64,000 nucleotides of DNA from Thamnaconus septentrionalis (taxonomy: Eukaryota; Chordata; Actinopteri; Tetraodontiformes; Monacanthidae): assembly GCA_009823395.1 (NCBI GenBank), contig CM020506.1:2469501-2533500 (forward strand), given 5' to 3'. The translations under genes and the position numbers were made by a program. Below, in pieces: positions 1 through 12,520 of the stretch; position 1 is the stretch's first letter, and each line of letters opens with the position of its first letter. Below the pieces are notes generated by a model. The model was not told the origin of the DNA and did not search any database. It saw only the letters and a list, made by a program, of their open reading frames with translations.

Positions 1-3000
1 AGGTCATCGCTTTGGTCAGATTTCTAATAATCTTCACGATGATGTCCAGTCTTCTCATAAAAAAACAGCTTTCAAAACTGTTGCAAACTGCTTACCATAC
101 GTTGCATATGTTCTTGACTGATATCATGTCTCCAAAAAGCACAAAGGAATGATTCATCAACCTCACTGACTGCGGTAAACAAACAAGAACACTCAAAGTT
201 TATGTTCAAGGCAACTGGACTGTATTTGGTGTCTTCAAGACATTTCACCTCTCATTGGGCTTTCTCAGTTCTAAAAAAAAATGCATAAACTTGGAGGTGG
301 TCCTAAAGTTTCTTCCCACCCGATGAGCAAAGGTGTTTAGAGTGAAACCCATTTAGCTTGTTGTTCAAACAACTTTAGCATTTCGTATCAATCATAGTGA
401 CTGTGCAAAAAACAACTAACCGGAAACCGGAAGATTTCAGACCACCAAAAAATGAACCACTTTTTAACCGCATCAATTTATGGCTCCTTTCTGTATAGAC
501 TGCTGGTCATTTTAGTGTTTTTGGAACCATTTTTGGCACCATTTTCCTACTGGCCAAACAACAGAATGCAGATTTTTGGCACTTTGGTCTCCACTTTTAA
601 ACCCGAAGCTCCGTCCGTCTCTGCCAGAATGAGTTCCAGTTAATTTGGATCAGATATATAACAGGCATGCAATGTGCAAGAATTGCCATTGATCCAAACG
701 CTTTGCAGCAGTGGCTGACGCATTGAACCAACATAATGGTGTGAATTTTTACAGTCTGTCTGGTGTCACTTTGTTAATAATTAATAGACCACTGTATTGC
801 ACCCAGCAGAATGTTCAGCATGTATTCCTCTTTAAAGTCTGTATAGCTGTTTGCTAGGCACAGGATCTGTAAAAACAACAGTTCTCCTCTGTCCACAGTG
901 TTTCTGAATCACTCTTTTGAAATTGCTAACTGTACAAACTGCCATTGCCCCCAAATGAATGATTTGTACATTGTTTGGCGCGCCATCTCCTCGCTTAGGC
1001 ATTAAAGGATGTTTTTGCTGCTGGTGTGTCACCTCAATTCACCTTTTGACGAAAGAGCCTCGCCGCATGTCACACAACGCTGAGACTTCAAAGACGACGC
1101 CAAAGTTACAGTGCTTCCACCTGAATCCTGCAGCAGCACAGAGGCTGCAGTGACAAGCAAGTCCAAAAAAACACAAAGCCTTTCAGCATGAACAATACAC
1201 TAACGTGTTCACCATTTTGTATTATATAACAGATCGGTTCCTCCCAGTTGTGTAACTTTTGTGGCCTTTGAAAACTTTCAATACACAAACAACAATATAA
1301 AAAACCCCAATATGTCTGAAACAATCGTTGCCTTGCCATATGTGTCCTGTGCTGGTTGGATACTATTGCGCTGCACTGCTGTTCTACAGTGATGGTTTTT
1401 AAAATGACAGTACGTGGGTGTTCATGATCGCAGCTTAGCAAAGGCTGTAGCCTTCAATTATATCACTGTCTGTCGGCATTGACAGACAGAGCTAATAAGT
1501 ACATCCAGAAGTCATAAAAAAAAAAAGGACAGCGTATTGCGATGAAAGTGGTTTACAATGGGCTTGCGTAAGATGCTCTCTAAGTGAGACGGGGCGGCGA
1601 GACGAGCCGCCGTCTCCAAATGGACACAACGTCGAGACGGCGGCGAGTGCATCCACCGCGGCTGGAGAGGAAGGCGGCATTATAATGTGCCATTTAAATA
1701 CAATGAGGGGGGAGAAGACGGCCTAATTGCTTTGTGAGATTATCCTGCTAAAGCCGATCGGGGGGGGGCCGAAAGGGACGAAAGGTGTAATGACAGGTGG
1801 TGTTGACAGTGCAAGTCCTCCCCACATCGCATTCATATCATCCTATCAAGATAGGAAAGCAATTTCCGAGGCTTCCATTTCATGAACTATGCATATCAAT
1901 GCTCTATTAACCTGATGATAAAGTTCCCCCAAAAAGCCTTCCTTGAGAAACGCCCCTGTCTTTGCTCTTTCGCCTCTGCTATATACTGCCAGGCCTATAC
2001 AAGAACTGACCTGGATGGCGACAGAAGAAGACGCACCAGACCTTGAATGAGGGAGCAAGGACTAAAAATAACAACTTTTGATTTAGTGATTAGGAAATGA
2101 ACCCGAGGGAAAGTCAACGCATTTGCAACGGATCCAATTTTGACCCAAAAATCCCCCTTTTGATCTCTCAGGTTGTACCTTTCCTTTGCACAGGGGTTCG
2201 GTTTTGTGCTCGGAAGAGCACCGCCGAATATTCAGACAATTTCAAGTGATCGTGAACACTCATGCGAGGGTGAACAGAGAGAAAAAGCTCAAGATGAAGA
2301 CTGACAGGTAAAATGAGCACAATGAAATTTAAAAAGAAAGAAAGAGGCAAAAGAACTCGCATTTTTCTTCTTCACTGACTGTTAAGAATGGTCGGGGCGC
2401 GAGGAATGGCGCTTTGCTTGAGAGACGCAACTGATTGGCGCGTCTTCCGTCTATTTCACGGCTGGATAGTGTGACAGGTAACTGGTGAATGGCATGATTG
2501 ATTGCTACTTTGTTAGACAAAGCAATTAAGGTGGAGAGCAGAAAAGCCGCCGCTGTGGAACGCGGAACGGCTTAAATAACAGCAACCACTGGAAAGACCC
2601 GATAAAGCTGCTAATTAAAATGAATGATAGAAGAGCACATTGCAGAGATTTTGACATCATAAAGCGCAGTTGCGCTAAAATAAATAAATAAATGTCATTG
2701 AGTGGACATATGCTGCATCATTTTAATTGCTTTCAGGTGTATTGAGGATTTGTGCCTCTCAACACTACGTACACATAATATATATATATGTGTGTGTGTG
2801 TATTGGCTGCGTGATGGAGTTCAAAGTGTGAAACACATAGCGCCTAAAAAAACATCCAAAAGCCATTGGATTGTCCGTCCATTCACCATCTAAGACTGTC
2901 AGAACTTTTGCTCTGGGGTCTTTCAGAGATTTCTGGAATAAATCCAAGATGTCTGGAAAGACTACCAACTTGATTTCCTCAAGCAAAAAGACAAAAAGAC

Positions 3001-3609
3001 AAAAATCGGAGCTGTGTGTCTTTAGAAGCGGCAGAACTTAAAGACCTTTACTGAAAGTTTGTGGCCAATTAGCTGTGTAATTTTGCCCTCCTTTTCCATT
3101 TAAAATGGAGAGCAATAGAGGAGGCAGGTAATGGGGAAAAATAAAGAATCCAAGGGGAACTTGCACCTCTTTGAAATGGACAAACAGCCTCCTTTCTTCT
3201 TTTATCAACACTGACGTGAACACGAACAAATTAATGAGCACAAACAATTACCTCGGACAAGCCAAACCCAGCTAACGAGACTTTGATTTTCAAAGAGTTG
3301 GCTCCTGGACTAATAGACCACCAGGGCCGCCAGTGAATCAACGCTGATGTGTTTCTATCAGTCTGAACAAATGACAGTTTGACCGGTTGAAAACTAATCT
3401 TGCCTTCTGTGTTGTGTTCATTTCTTTTTCTTAGCTTTGGTTAAATTATTTTTTCAGTTCTAGGATTCTGTTGGGCTCTGGGAAGTAAGTATTAGACAGA
3501 ACTTTAATACTCAAAGGTCTATTTGTGTTAACGTTTCACAAATCACAGTTGTTAATTTATCCATTTAGTTCAAACATATAATTTAACAATTATGTTTTCG
3601 TCCAATTTG
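1..3609. other. Non-coding DNA, distal downstream flank
   Basis: No exon-like frame or known RNA gene recognised. It contains a small GC-rich hairpin at 1586-1616 and a short TA/TG run near 2785. Confidence 0.6.
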
Positions 3610-3745
3610 CCGATTCCTCCTCCTGCACTGTTGCAGGGGTCTAACCCAACTGTATTTGAGTGTAGCCAGTTTATCACTAGGTTCACATATACACATTATG
3701 GACAATTGGGAGCTATTGACATTGAGCCTGACTTCTCTCCATTCT
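3610..3745 (-). repeat. Degenerate retroposon copy (tRNA-head/L2-tail type)
   Basis: Heavily decayed copy of the family seen at 24303-24640. Shared landmarks include the cctcctgcactgttgcaggg start and ggacaattgggagctattgac (matching the gacaatttagagttgccaa region). Head and tail are missing. Confidence 0.5.
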
Positions 3746-5878
3746 GATTTAAATCATCCCGATGTCATATGTATATGTGTTTTACATGTGACATGACCTT
3801 ATCATGAGCATTGTTGTTTTTTGCTCTTAGGTAGCAACACTTATGACACAGCACAGTGGGATGCATCTGCGAAAACAGCTTTTACACAACGTAAAGTGGA
3901 GAATAGAGGCATCTCCAAACCTGTCCTGGATCAGCTGGTGAACTCCCTATATGTGTGAGCTTGAAAAAGATTATCAGCTAGCAGACCGATACGCATACCC
4001 GCAGACAGGCCAGTACTAACAGACAGACGAGGGAAAGAAACCACTCCATTAGATGCGTGATGGGCTAACTGTGAGAACCTGTGCGAGGTCCCCTGACATT
4101 ACTTAGGGAGTTGCACACAACACCAGACTTGTTAGCTCCTGCCTGGAGGTATTGATTTGATTTTTACCTCCGGGGTCCAACCCTCCACTGCACGCTCAGT
4201 GCAACTGGCTCGACCCGGTGCAATCGGAGCTCTTATCGTAAGTGACACATAAATTTGATAATGTCGAGGGCTTAATGAAGGAGCCAAGGCAGATATTACC
4301 CACTTGAGTAGAAGGAGTTGGGACATCCACAGAGACGTATGCAGACTCATAAAAATGACTATTTGTCACTGATTAAAGTACAGATCCCGTATAAAGATAT
4401 ATTCATGCAACAGAAAAACAAACAGAGGATTATTGAGTTTAATACCTAAAAATAAAGTAGAAATGTTTATTCTTTGCAGACTCTGAGTTGGCAAATTGTT
4501 TTATGCATAACAGCAATGCCTTTTCTCCCCACCCACGCACAACTTGTACCAGTCCTAAATTTAGTCTCTAAGTCAGAGAATTTGTTGTATGTCTATACTG
4601 ATAATTGGTCCTTCATACCGACTTGTGTAAAGTTGTGGGAGGCAGAGATTACAGGCTTAGCAAGGTCTCAAACCTTTCCAGGAACATGGGGGATTATGAG
4701 GCAAAGATTCCGTCTTCGCCTTCCTCCTTCCTCTTTTTTCTTTTTCTTACATCTGCTTGGTAAAATTGGCTGACTTTCCCGAACGGCTTTACTTTGGCTT
4801 TAATGAATGAGGGAGCACGGAGTGGATGAAATGTGAAAATGCCTCCTGCAGACTTTGACCAGGTGTTATGAAGTTGGTGTTGCGACTTCGTCTTCCTCAG
4901 AAATCGCCAAGCAGTCCACTAATGTCCGCAGGAAGAAGAAAAGAAGACGTGAACCCAGCTTTGTTGAATGGGGATTTAGATTTGAATTCAGTTGAGGGTT
5001 GGTCAACTGCATATGGATGATGAAGCCATTACGTTTTGAAGTACCCATATTGAGCTGTGTGTAAGTGCTTAAAAGCTGGTTTTGTACCGCTGGAGTACGG
5101 GGGTTGAACACTTTAAAAAGCAGAGAATCGTGGAGAAGTGCTGCCATTTACGTTAGTCCCATTTAGACCCCAGTGACCACATCTGCACAGAATGTGCAGC
5201 CTGAACAGCCAAAAAAAAAGTCATCCTGATGCCGCCAAAACCTTGTTGAGGGCAATAATGAAGGGACTCATCCGAAGAGGAAGTTTTATTCTGCACCACA
5301 ACAATCTGACATGGTAACCTTGCACAGCTTTCTACCCAGAGCCTCAAGCCTCAAGCCAATGATTCAGACTTGCGCTGTTTCATCAGTCATCATGTCCAAA
5401 AGCCACATCGTAAATGGGGCCCCACACTGTCACAGGAAATATTGTTTGCAAGAAAAAGGGAGGGGGGGAGGGCGCAGATGGCATTGTGGCCTGAATGTGT
5501 AAGAAAAATGGAATGAAAAAAAAAAAGAAGCAAAACTTAAAAGCAAAATCTGTGTCCCTGCAGGAGCTGCTTAAAATACAGAACAAAAAGAGGGAAGGGG
5601 TTTGAAGTGGGAGAAAATGCGTAAAGGTCAGAGACAGAAGACAGAGGTTTGTCCTCAAAGTCATTAATCGCCTGTATTGCTGCACACACACGCACACACA
5701 CGCACACAAACCTCCCCTGCGTTTCTTCACTCGTTCTCACCCATCCGTCTCTGGTCGCAGTTAGCCAACGGTTTAGCTGGAATCCCAAACTATTACAGCT
5801 GCGCAACCTCACTGAGTCGGCAGACTAAAGAGAAGTGACAACGCTGTCTCAGGGGAAGGTTGACAACAGAGGACAAAG

Positions 5879-5880
<2 letters not shown>

Positions 5881-5919
<39 letters not shown>
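5881..5919. repeat. (GA)n microsatellite
   Basis: Nearly 40 bp of pure GA dinucleotides in a purine-rich context. Confidence 0.95.
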
Positions 5920-5922
<3 letters not shown>

Positions 5923-7130
5923 GAGGGCTGAAGAAGGCAGATGGGAAATAGCAAAAAAACAAAGGAAAAAAAAACAAGGTTCAAGCAGTGAGAGGAGGAG
6001 GGTTTATAGGATGTGATCCACAAAGGGAGGAAAAAATTGAGGCTTGGATGTTGAAAGTGTTACCTCCACAAACAAGATAACCAACCAAACATACATACAA
6101 AAAAACACACACACAATATATATACATATATAAATATTATACACACACACACTTACACAGTTGGCCTCCAAAGTAAAAGGTCTCTCAGCCCTCACTTTCT
6201 ACCTGAGTTCACTGAGTGATTCCCTTTGTGAGTACAAAAAAAATACATCAAGCTCTTCCAAATCCGTTAAGGCCATTCCTTTGAAAAAAGAACCCTAGAA
6301 GTGCTTTCAAATGTTCCTGAACTGCTTCTGACACACAATTGTCAGAAACCCCTTGGCACCAATCTCACCTGCGTTAACTGTTGAACCAGGAAAAAAGATG
6401 GAGTCCGTAACTGTTTCCAGAGCTGTTCGCAGGAAAATAAAAATGGAAAGCAAGAGTCTTCCTTCGATAATACTCATTAAACTGTGAGATAAAAACATCT
6501 GCGTGCGCTCCAGCAACACGACACACACACTGCTCCGCGCGCACAATCCCTCACAGTTCCGAAGTGTGCGGAGCAGCGGAGCGCTGATTACCATTGTCAG
6601 AGGACTGCAGACTCGACATTTTGTCAACCCCCGCAGTTAGTGCAGCTCTGCCGGGCGCAGCTGATGGCGTCACGCACGGAACTCTCCCCGTACCTGCCGT
6701 TGTAACATCAGCCAGGAAGCGCTGTCACTGTGGAAGACAGCGAAGAAAAAAATACAGCAACGGGGTACGAAGTCAATCGTGCACGTGTGCCGTTTGCAGA
6801 TTTATGCACATTTACGAAAAAAAAAAAGAAAAAAGCAGCGCCGGCGTGACTGCGGCAGCTCGCAAACATAAACAGCCGAGGCCGTGATGCAAAGGACCTG
6901 CGAGTGTGATTGAGTTTTTGGGGCGACCTTGCCCCGGCGCTCTCTAATTATGACAACGCACAAAGATTAATGCAACCCACTGTGTGACACACAGGCTGCC
7001 AGGACGGATGACTTGAGTCGTATCAATCACTCTTGAGAGCCGGCGTGAAGGGGGGGGGGGCGAGGTGTGAGATTGGCAGACAGTTAACCATGAAATTCGC
7101 TTTGAAAATTGGAAGAGGCTGCAGATTTTT

Positions 7131-7158
7131 TTCTCTCTCTCTCTCTCTCTCTCCCTCT
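7131..7158. repeat. (CT)n microsatellite
   Basis: About 28 bp of CT repeats with one interruption near the right end. Confidence 0.9.
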
Positions 7159-7360
7159 CGGCAGGGACTGGGTTTGAATCCACAACACAAACTCACTTCC
7201 AAAGCCTGTATGTATAGAGGGACCAGTGGGCCATAGAAAGGAGTTTCCATCTAACTCCCTGCGCACACACGGTTAGAGGGTCCGGCTGTCGGACCAACTT
7301 TCCCAGACTTGTGATGCTTTTTAGATTTCTTTCTTTTTTTTTTTTTTTGACTACTTCGCT

Positions 7361-7700
7361 GACCTGTCCTCCTGCACTCAGGGTACAAAGGGAGCTGGAG
7401 CCCATCTCAGCTGACATCGGGTGATGGCGGGGTTGCAACCTGGACAAGCTGCTAGATTAGTAGAGCTACATAGAAAGCAAAAACCAACTTTCACACCTTT
7501 GGCCAAATCTCTGTTCCCATCCTTCCTTATGCACATGTTTTTGGACCGCGGCAGGAAGCCGGAGAACCCAGAGAGAACCCATGCAGACAAAGACAGAAGT
7601 TTCAAACTCCACACAAAGAAAGGCCTCAGGCCTGGGGATCGAACCCGGGACCTTCTTGCTGTGAGGCAACAGCGCTAATGCACCTCGGCTCTGTCTGGCT
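7361..7700 (-). repeat. Retroposon copy with tRNA-like B box
   Basis: Landmarks of a common fish short retroposon run in order: cctgcactcaggg, ggagcccatctcagctgaca, ggaagccggagaaccc, agagagaacccatgcagac, aaactccacacaaag. On the minus strand the head contains GGGTTCGATCCC, a good match to a pol III B box, and an A-box-like stretch lies about 30 bp before it. The middle third has diverged or been replaced. Confidence 0.75.
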
Positions 7701-8228
7701 GTGCGAGAGAGATTCTGCATGACTTATACCGCTAATGAGCAGGATGTCGCAATGGCTTGTGGCAATGCTCCAGGCAATAGTACACATTAAGGATATGTTA
7801 ACACGGCTTACAAAAGTACACAGCTGTTTTTTGTCCTCTCTTTCTTTTCATTTAGCTGATGTCTCCCATTGCTTTCTAATGACTCTTGACAAACGCTTGC
7901 TCCAGTATCTCGGCCGCTCTCCTCCAAGACGTTCGCCGTCTCCTGGGTGTCTGTTCCATACCGTATGGTCCGTTGTGCAAATCTTATGGATATTCCATAG
8001 CGCTACACTGTTAGGTCTCCAGGGGGTTTTGCTTCATCATCCAGGGCAGCGGTCAGGGCAAAATCATTGGGGGGGCTGGAGTGGTTGGCGTGGGGGTGGG
8101 CAGAGGAGCATCGAGGGTCAGTGGTAACCGACAAGTAAGCCTCAGATGTGTCAGACGGTGAGGATTAACACAAAGTGCCATGATAGGAGGAGTGCACGCA
8201 GTCAGTTCTGGAGGCTTGGGTGAAGCGC

Positions 8229-8230
<2 letters not shown>

Positions 8231-8259
<29 letters not shown>
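8231..8259. repeat. (GA)n microsatellite
   Basis: Pure GA run of about 29 bp. Confidence 0.95.
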
Positions 8260-8261
<2 letters not shown>

Positions 8262-8501
8262 GGAGAGATGATGGCAACAGCGCTGCTCTCTCGCCCAATT
8301 CTGAATTCCCTGCAGCACGAATTAACATTTTATATTCAGAGCAGAATGCGAGTCGCTGTGGCTCTGCTCAGAGCTCAGCGAACTCTCATAAACTTGGCAA
8401 GCTCCGTAGCCTTCTACACTGGCATTTATAATTAGCCATCCACATCCACACACCCACAGCCCGCAGGGGACTGGCTGTATATTTTTTTAATCATTACTAA
8501 T

Positions 8502-8545
8502 ACTATTATTATTATTATTATTATTATTATTGTTGTTGTTATTGT
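8502..8545. repeat. (ATT)n / (GTT)n microsatellite
   Basis: ATT trinucleotides passing into GTT. Confidence 0.9.
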
Positions 8546-9671
8546 TAGCAAGCCAATGGAAACTAAAACAAACGCCACAATTTTATTCCCCCCGTTAAGA
8601 TAATAAAAAGTTTTCTATTAAGAAGTGAGTCTGCAAATTATAATTGCTTTAGAAAAGGCTGCTGGAGCTCAAAGACAGTGTTTGCTGCTCTTTGTGAAGC
8701 TTTGCAACTTTGTAAAGTTTGACTTGGATCTCAGTTTTCAGAGAATTATTTACACACACACATTATATGTATACGTATATACATCATGGTGGCTTTGCTT
8801 TCTGGAATGTCCTCGATAAACCCTGGGGGCTGCAGAGGTGAAAGGCTGCTCGCACCGAGGGCATCCTTCGCCGTGAAGGGCTCAGCGACAAACTCAATAT
8901 CCGACACAATGTTGCCGCCGACAAACAAGTCCTGCCTTCCCCCATCATCGGCGGCGGGAGATAATTGTCGCCTAATTTGCATGAGAAACGCCATCAAACC
9001 GATAGGGGTCTTGTGCAAATAAGCATGTACATAATAAGAGGCATGCGTAATTAAAGGTGAAGAGTAACTGATAATTAAGCAGCGACCTTCGGAAATGTCG
9101 ATCTAAATGTTATCTTTTGATCAAAAGGGCAGAGGCAACGGTATAGGGAGCGGACGGATGGCATCAGCAAACTCCCATCCATGTACTTTTTAATAGTTGG
9201 ACACTATCCCCACATTTAATGAGTCATCCCATCATTAGTGGGCAAGTAAATGGATCGGGGTCCAGTCGAGGTCCACTGAATTTCAATAAAGGGCTGGAAG
9301 TTCACAGTGAGTGGAGAGAGTAACCTGTGAAACACATATTTTCGGTGTCACGACAAAGTAATGCAATTCCAATCCATTATTGGCCATTACGTCCCGGGGT
9401 TTGAAGGTGAGCACAGGTTTGATCAAATTACCCATACAAAAAGGCAAACCCCCCCCGCAGGGTTTTAACTCTGTTCAATTTCATGAACTGGCCCTAATTG
9501 ATTCAGGACTGCCTCTCTCCAGCTGGCATCAATCCATCAGCTGCGCTGCCTGTGTGGAATGCAATACGGCCAGCGGTTCGGCAGGATGCGAACCCACCTC
9601 TACCTGCTCCCCTCACATCCCGTCCCCGTGTCGCGACCAGTTTAAAAGACGGATTATGTTGGCCTGCTCCG

Positions 9672-9698
9672 CACACACACACACACACACACACACAC
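9672..9698. repeat. (CA)n microsatellite
   Basis: Pure CA dinucleotide run of about 27 bp. Confidence 0.95.
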
Positions 9699-12483
9699 GA
9701 GCATGTACACACACGGAACCCCTCAGCCTATATCATACCAACCTGTGAATGAACTCACAAGCTGCTTTAACATGAGTGCCCAACTAAAAGTGGACTTGAT
9801 CGTCGTCCCCCCGTCTCATCTTTTACCCATGAGCAGGTCACTGGAATTATCATTTTAATCAAAATACCGTAATTTTCCTCAGTTCTATTTATCCAGGAGC
9901 CATATGTTATGGTAACATACATTATTCAACAACAAAAAAAAAAGCAAGGGCAAGGTTATGGGAAAAATGGTTGCAATCAAGTTAGTACTGGATGTTCCAT
10001 TGTTTGTTCGACTGTTGATGGCATCCAAATAGAGAGTCCAACCCTCCAATGTTTCATTCTGTTTGAGACTTCCACAGTTATCAACATCAAAACCCTGCAA
10101 ACCGCTTAAAATCGTCTCAAGACTCTTTGGAAAATTTCTCCCATGCAGAGTTTGCTTGTTCGCATTTCCTAACGGACTTGAGTTTCGTTATCTTGGCAAC
10201 TCGTTTTCGGCAGCATGTTTGCAATATTGTTTTGGAGTTAGCCTTTCACCGCACGTCTATGTGTTTGGCTCGTTCGTATCTGGAGTAGAATTTGCATGGT
10301 TTCTGTAGTCACCCCACAATCTCTACAAACAGTTTGGACCGCTGTAGCATGTTTGCTCTTGTCAACCGCAGTGGATTTGTTGAATATTATTCACTCCATT
10401 GGAATATTACATGTTTTGTATGACAAGTAGCCGAGGCCAATTAACCCCTCGGATTCTCTGGGGATTGACTGCTGATTGCTGTATGTTGTCACTGTTGCCT
10501 AAACACTGACACGTACATACTTGCACAGCATACTTGCTTTCCGATTCCTACATGTTGATATTGTAGTAACAGTTGCTACAGTGGTGGGGTGTGAGAAGTA
10601 CATTTTTTCAACACATAGCTTCTCTGCAGCTGCACAGGACACACAGCAGAACAACCATACAGCTGAAGGACCACTGTTCACCCTGACAACCATTTCAGTC
10701 TCACATTTCCCCCTAACTCACTCCATCTTAATGTTGGATGTGTCAATCAGAGCCCTCAGACCCAGCACTCATCTCCCAGGCAGATTATATGTCATCAAGA
10801 GACAGAGGAACTTGCAAATCCCCCTCTATTCACTCCTCCTGTCGAGGGCTCGAGAAGTGGCCCCCTCTCCTTCCCTATGATTAAAGTGGGATATTGAGCA
10901 TGTTTGTGCGGCTCACAGAGAGGCTCATTACAATGCACTAGCATGTTGTTGGAAATAGCCCTGGCCAGGAGCTGTAATCCAGAATGTGCTTAATGAGGGG
11001 CCATCCAGTCCCTTAGTGTGCCCAAGGTGTCCAAGGCTGGATTTGGAAGACAGACAGAAAACGAACAGCAGGAAGAAAAAAAAACAAAACAAAACAAAAC
11101 ACTTTTGTCCGCCATCATCATTTTCCCAGTGATTGAAAATTCCAGGGCTCATTGTTGGAATTTCAGGATCTTCGTCCAGCGCCACCTTCGCTGTAATGAG
11201 ATTGGTGTCAGATGGCTGTTCAAAGTGGAATCATTAGAAAGAACTGTGAGCTCGAGCCCATGCTAGCCAGTCATAAACAATGTCAATCGAAAAGAAGGCC
11301 TGATAGGATGTTATGGTGATGAAGTGAATAATGAGATGGCGGCAAAGGTGAGGAAAGACACGGTGCAGTGTTTTTTCAAAAGGTTTGCTAAAGCTCAGGT
11401 GTTGATTAACCAAACATGTTTGTGTTTGTTTTGTAAGGCTTAGGTCCAGAATATCGTAAAAATCTGCTCTGGCTCTGATGACATTTTCTGTTTTGGTTTC
11501 CAAGAGCATAAATAATTCTACCCAATAGATGTCACAGTAGCCACAAACTTCATTGTAAAAGTGCGAATGGGCCGATTTTATTAATTTTGTTTTACTATGA
11601 TAATTTTTCACATTTTGTCTACAAAATGCCAACAGTTGCGTGGATGACAGAATGTCATCCAAGACTGGAATTGGAGGACAGTAAGAAATAGGTTTAATAA
11701 TATTTTTGGGTTAGCTAACGCCATAAACTGTTAGAGACACTTGGTTAATACTTTTTTTTTGTAATGAATGTCACATACATTTATATACATATATTTTCTA
11801 TGTATCGTTCTAAAAAATGCATTTCAATTGCACTTAAAAATCTAAATGTTTATATAATATAAATACATATAACAGTAATAAGTTCAAAGCGTAAGTAAGT
11901 TCAAACACCTGAACTACAGTAAAAGTTCAAATAACTGCCCAATATGAAACAATGAAATACTTTTATTTTCTATTATTTGATGTCACGCTCGAAACATGCA
12001 TTAAAATCTACTATTTTCAACCCTGAAGTCCAAGTCTGACACTCCAAATCCTGTCAATTGTTTCTTTGCCCTTGTAAAGGTACATTTTTCAATCAGAAGA
12101 AGGTTAAAGGAGAAACCTTTAGCAACTTCCATCCAAATGCATTGCGCGCATGGCTTCCCAGGACAAATCAGATGACATCAATCCATCACCATAGTGGCAG
12201 TTGCAACGAAGCCTCCCCACAAATAACTGCTGATAAGGATTGACTTATGTAAAAGGAACATTTACCTGCACACTCAGCCACTGTGTCTGCAGCCGAGGTA
12301 AAGTGGCAGCGCATTGGATGTGTCATATTTCTCATCTGATCCGACACACTGTGGCGTCTTTAGCGGGAAGTACCAGGTTACCTTGACCCAGCTCCCCTCC
12401 TCTGGCCAGAAAGCAGAAACAAAAGTTTAATCACTGTGTGAAAATGATGTGTAGACCTTCACCATGTGTTGGTAAACTTGTGG

Positions 12484-12520
12484 TCCATCCATCCATCCAT
12501 CCATCCATCCATCCATCCAC
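12484..12520. repeat. (ATCC)n microsatellite
   Basis: Pure ATCC tetranucleotides. The same motif forms the 3' tail of the local retroposon family, so this may be the remains of a tail whose body has gone. Confidence 0.9.

Larger units (their letters stand above)
3746..7360. other. Non-coding DNA with simple repeats
   Basis: Contains GA, CA and AT simple repeats between 5.7 and 6.2 kb and a CpG-enriched stretch at about 6.52-6.9 kb. No open frame has recognisable homology. Confidence 0.55.

Noticed and set aside
7636..7652. tRNA-like B box, considered as a tRNA gene
   Set aside because: The surrounding sequence cannot form a cloverleaf, and the motif lies in the head of a dispersed retroposon present in several copies.
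11234..11662. 142-codon minus-strand frame
   Set aside because: Composition is AT-driven and nothing in it is recognisable; chance frame.
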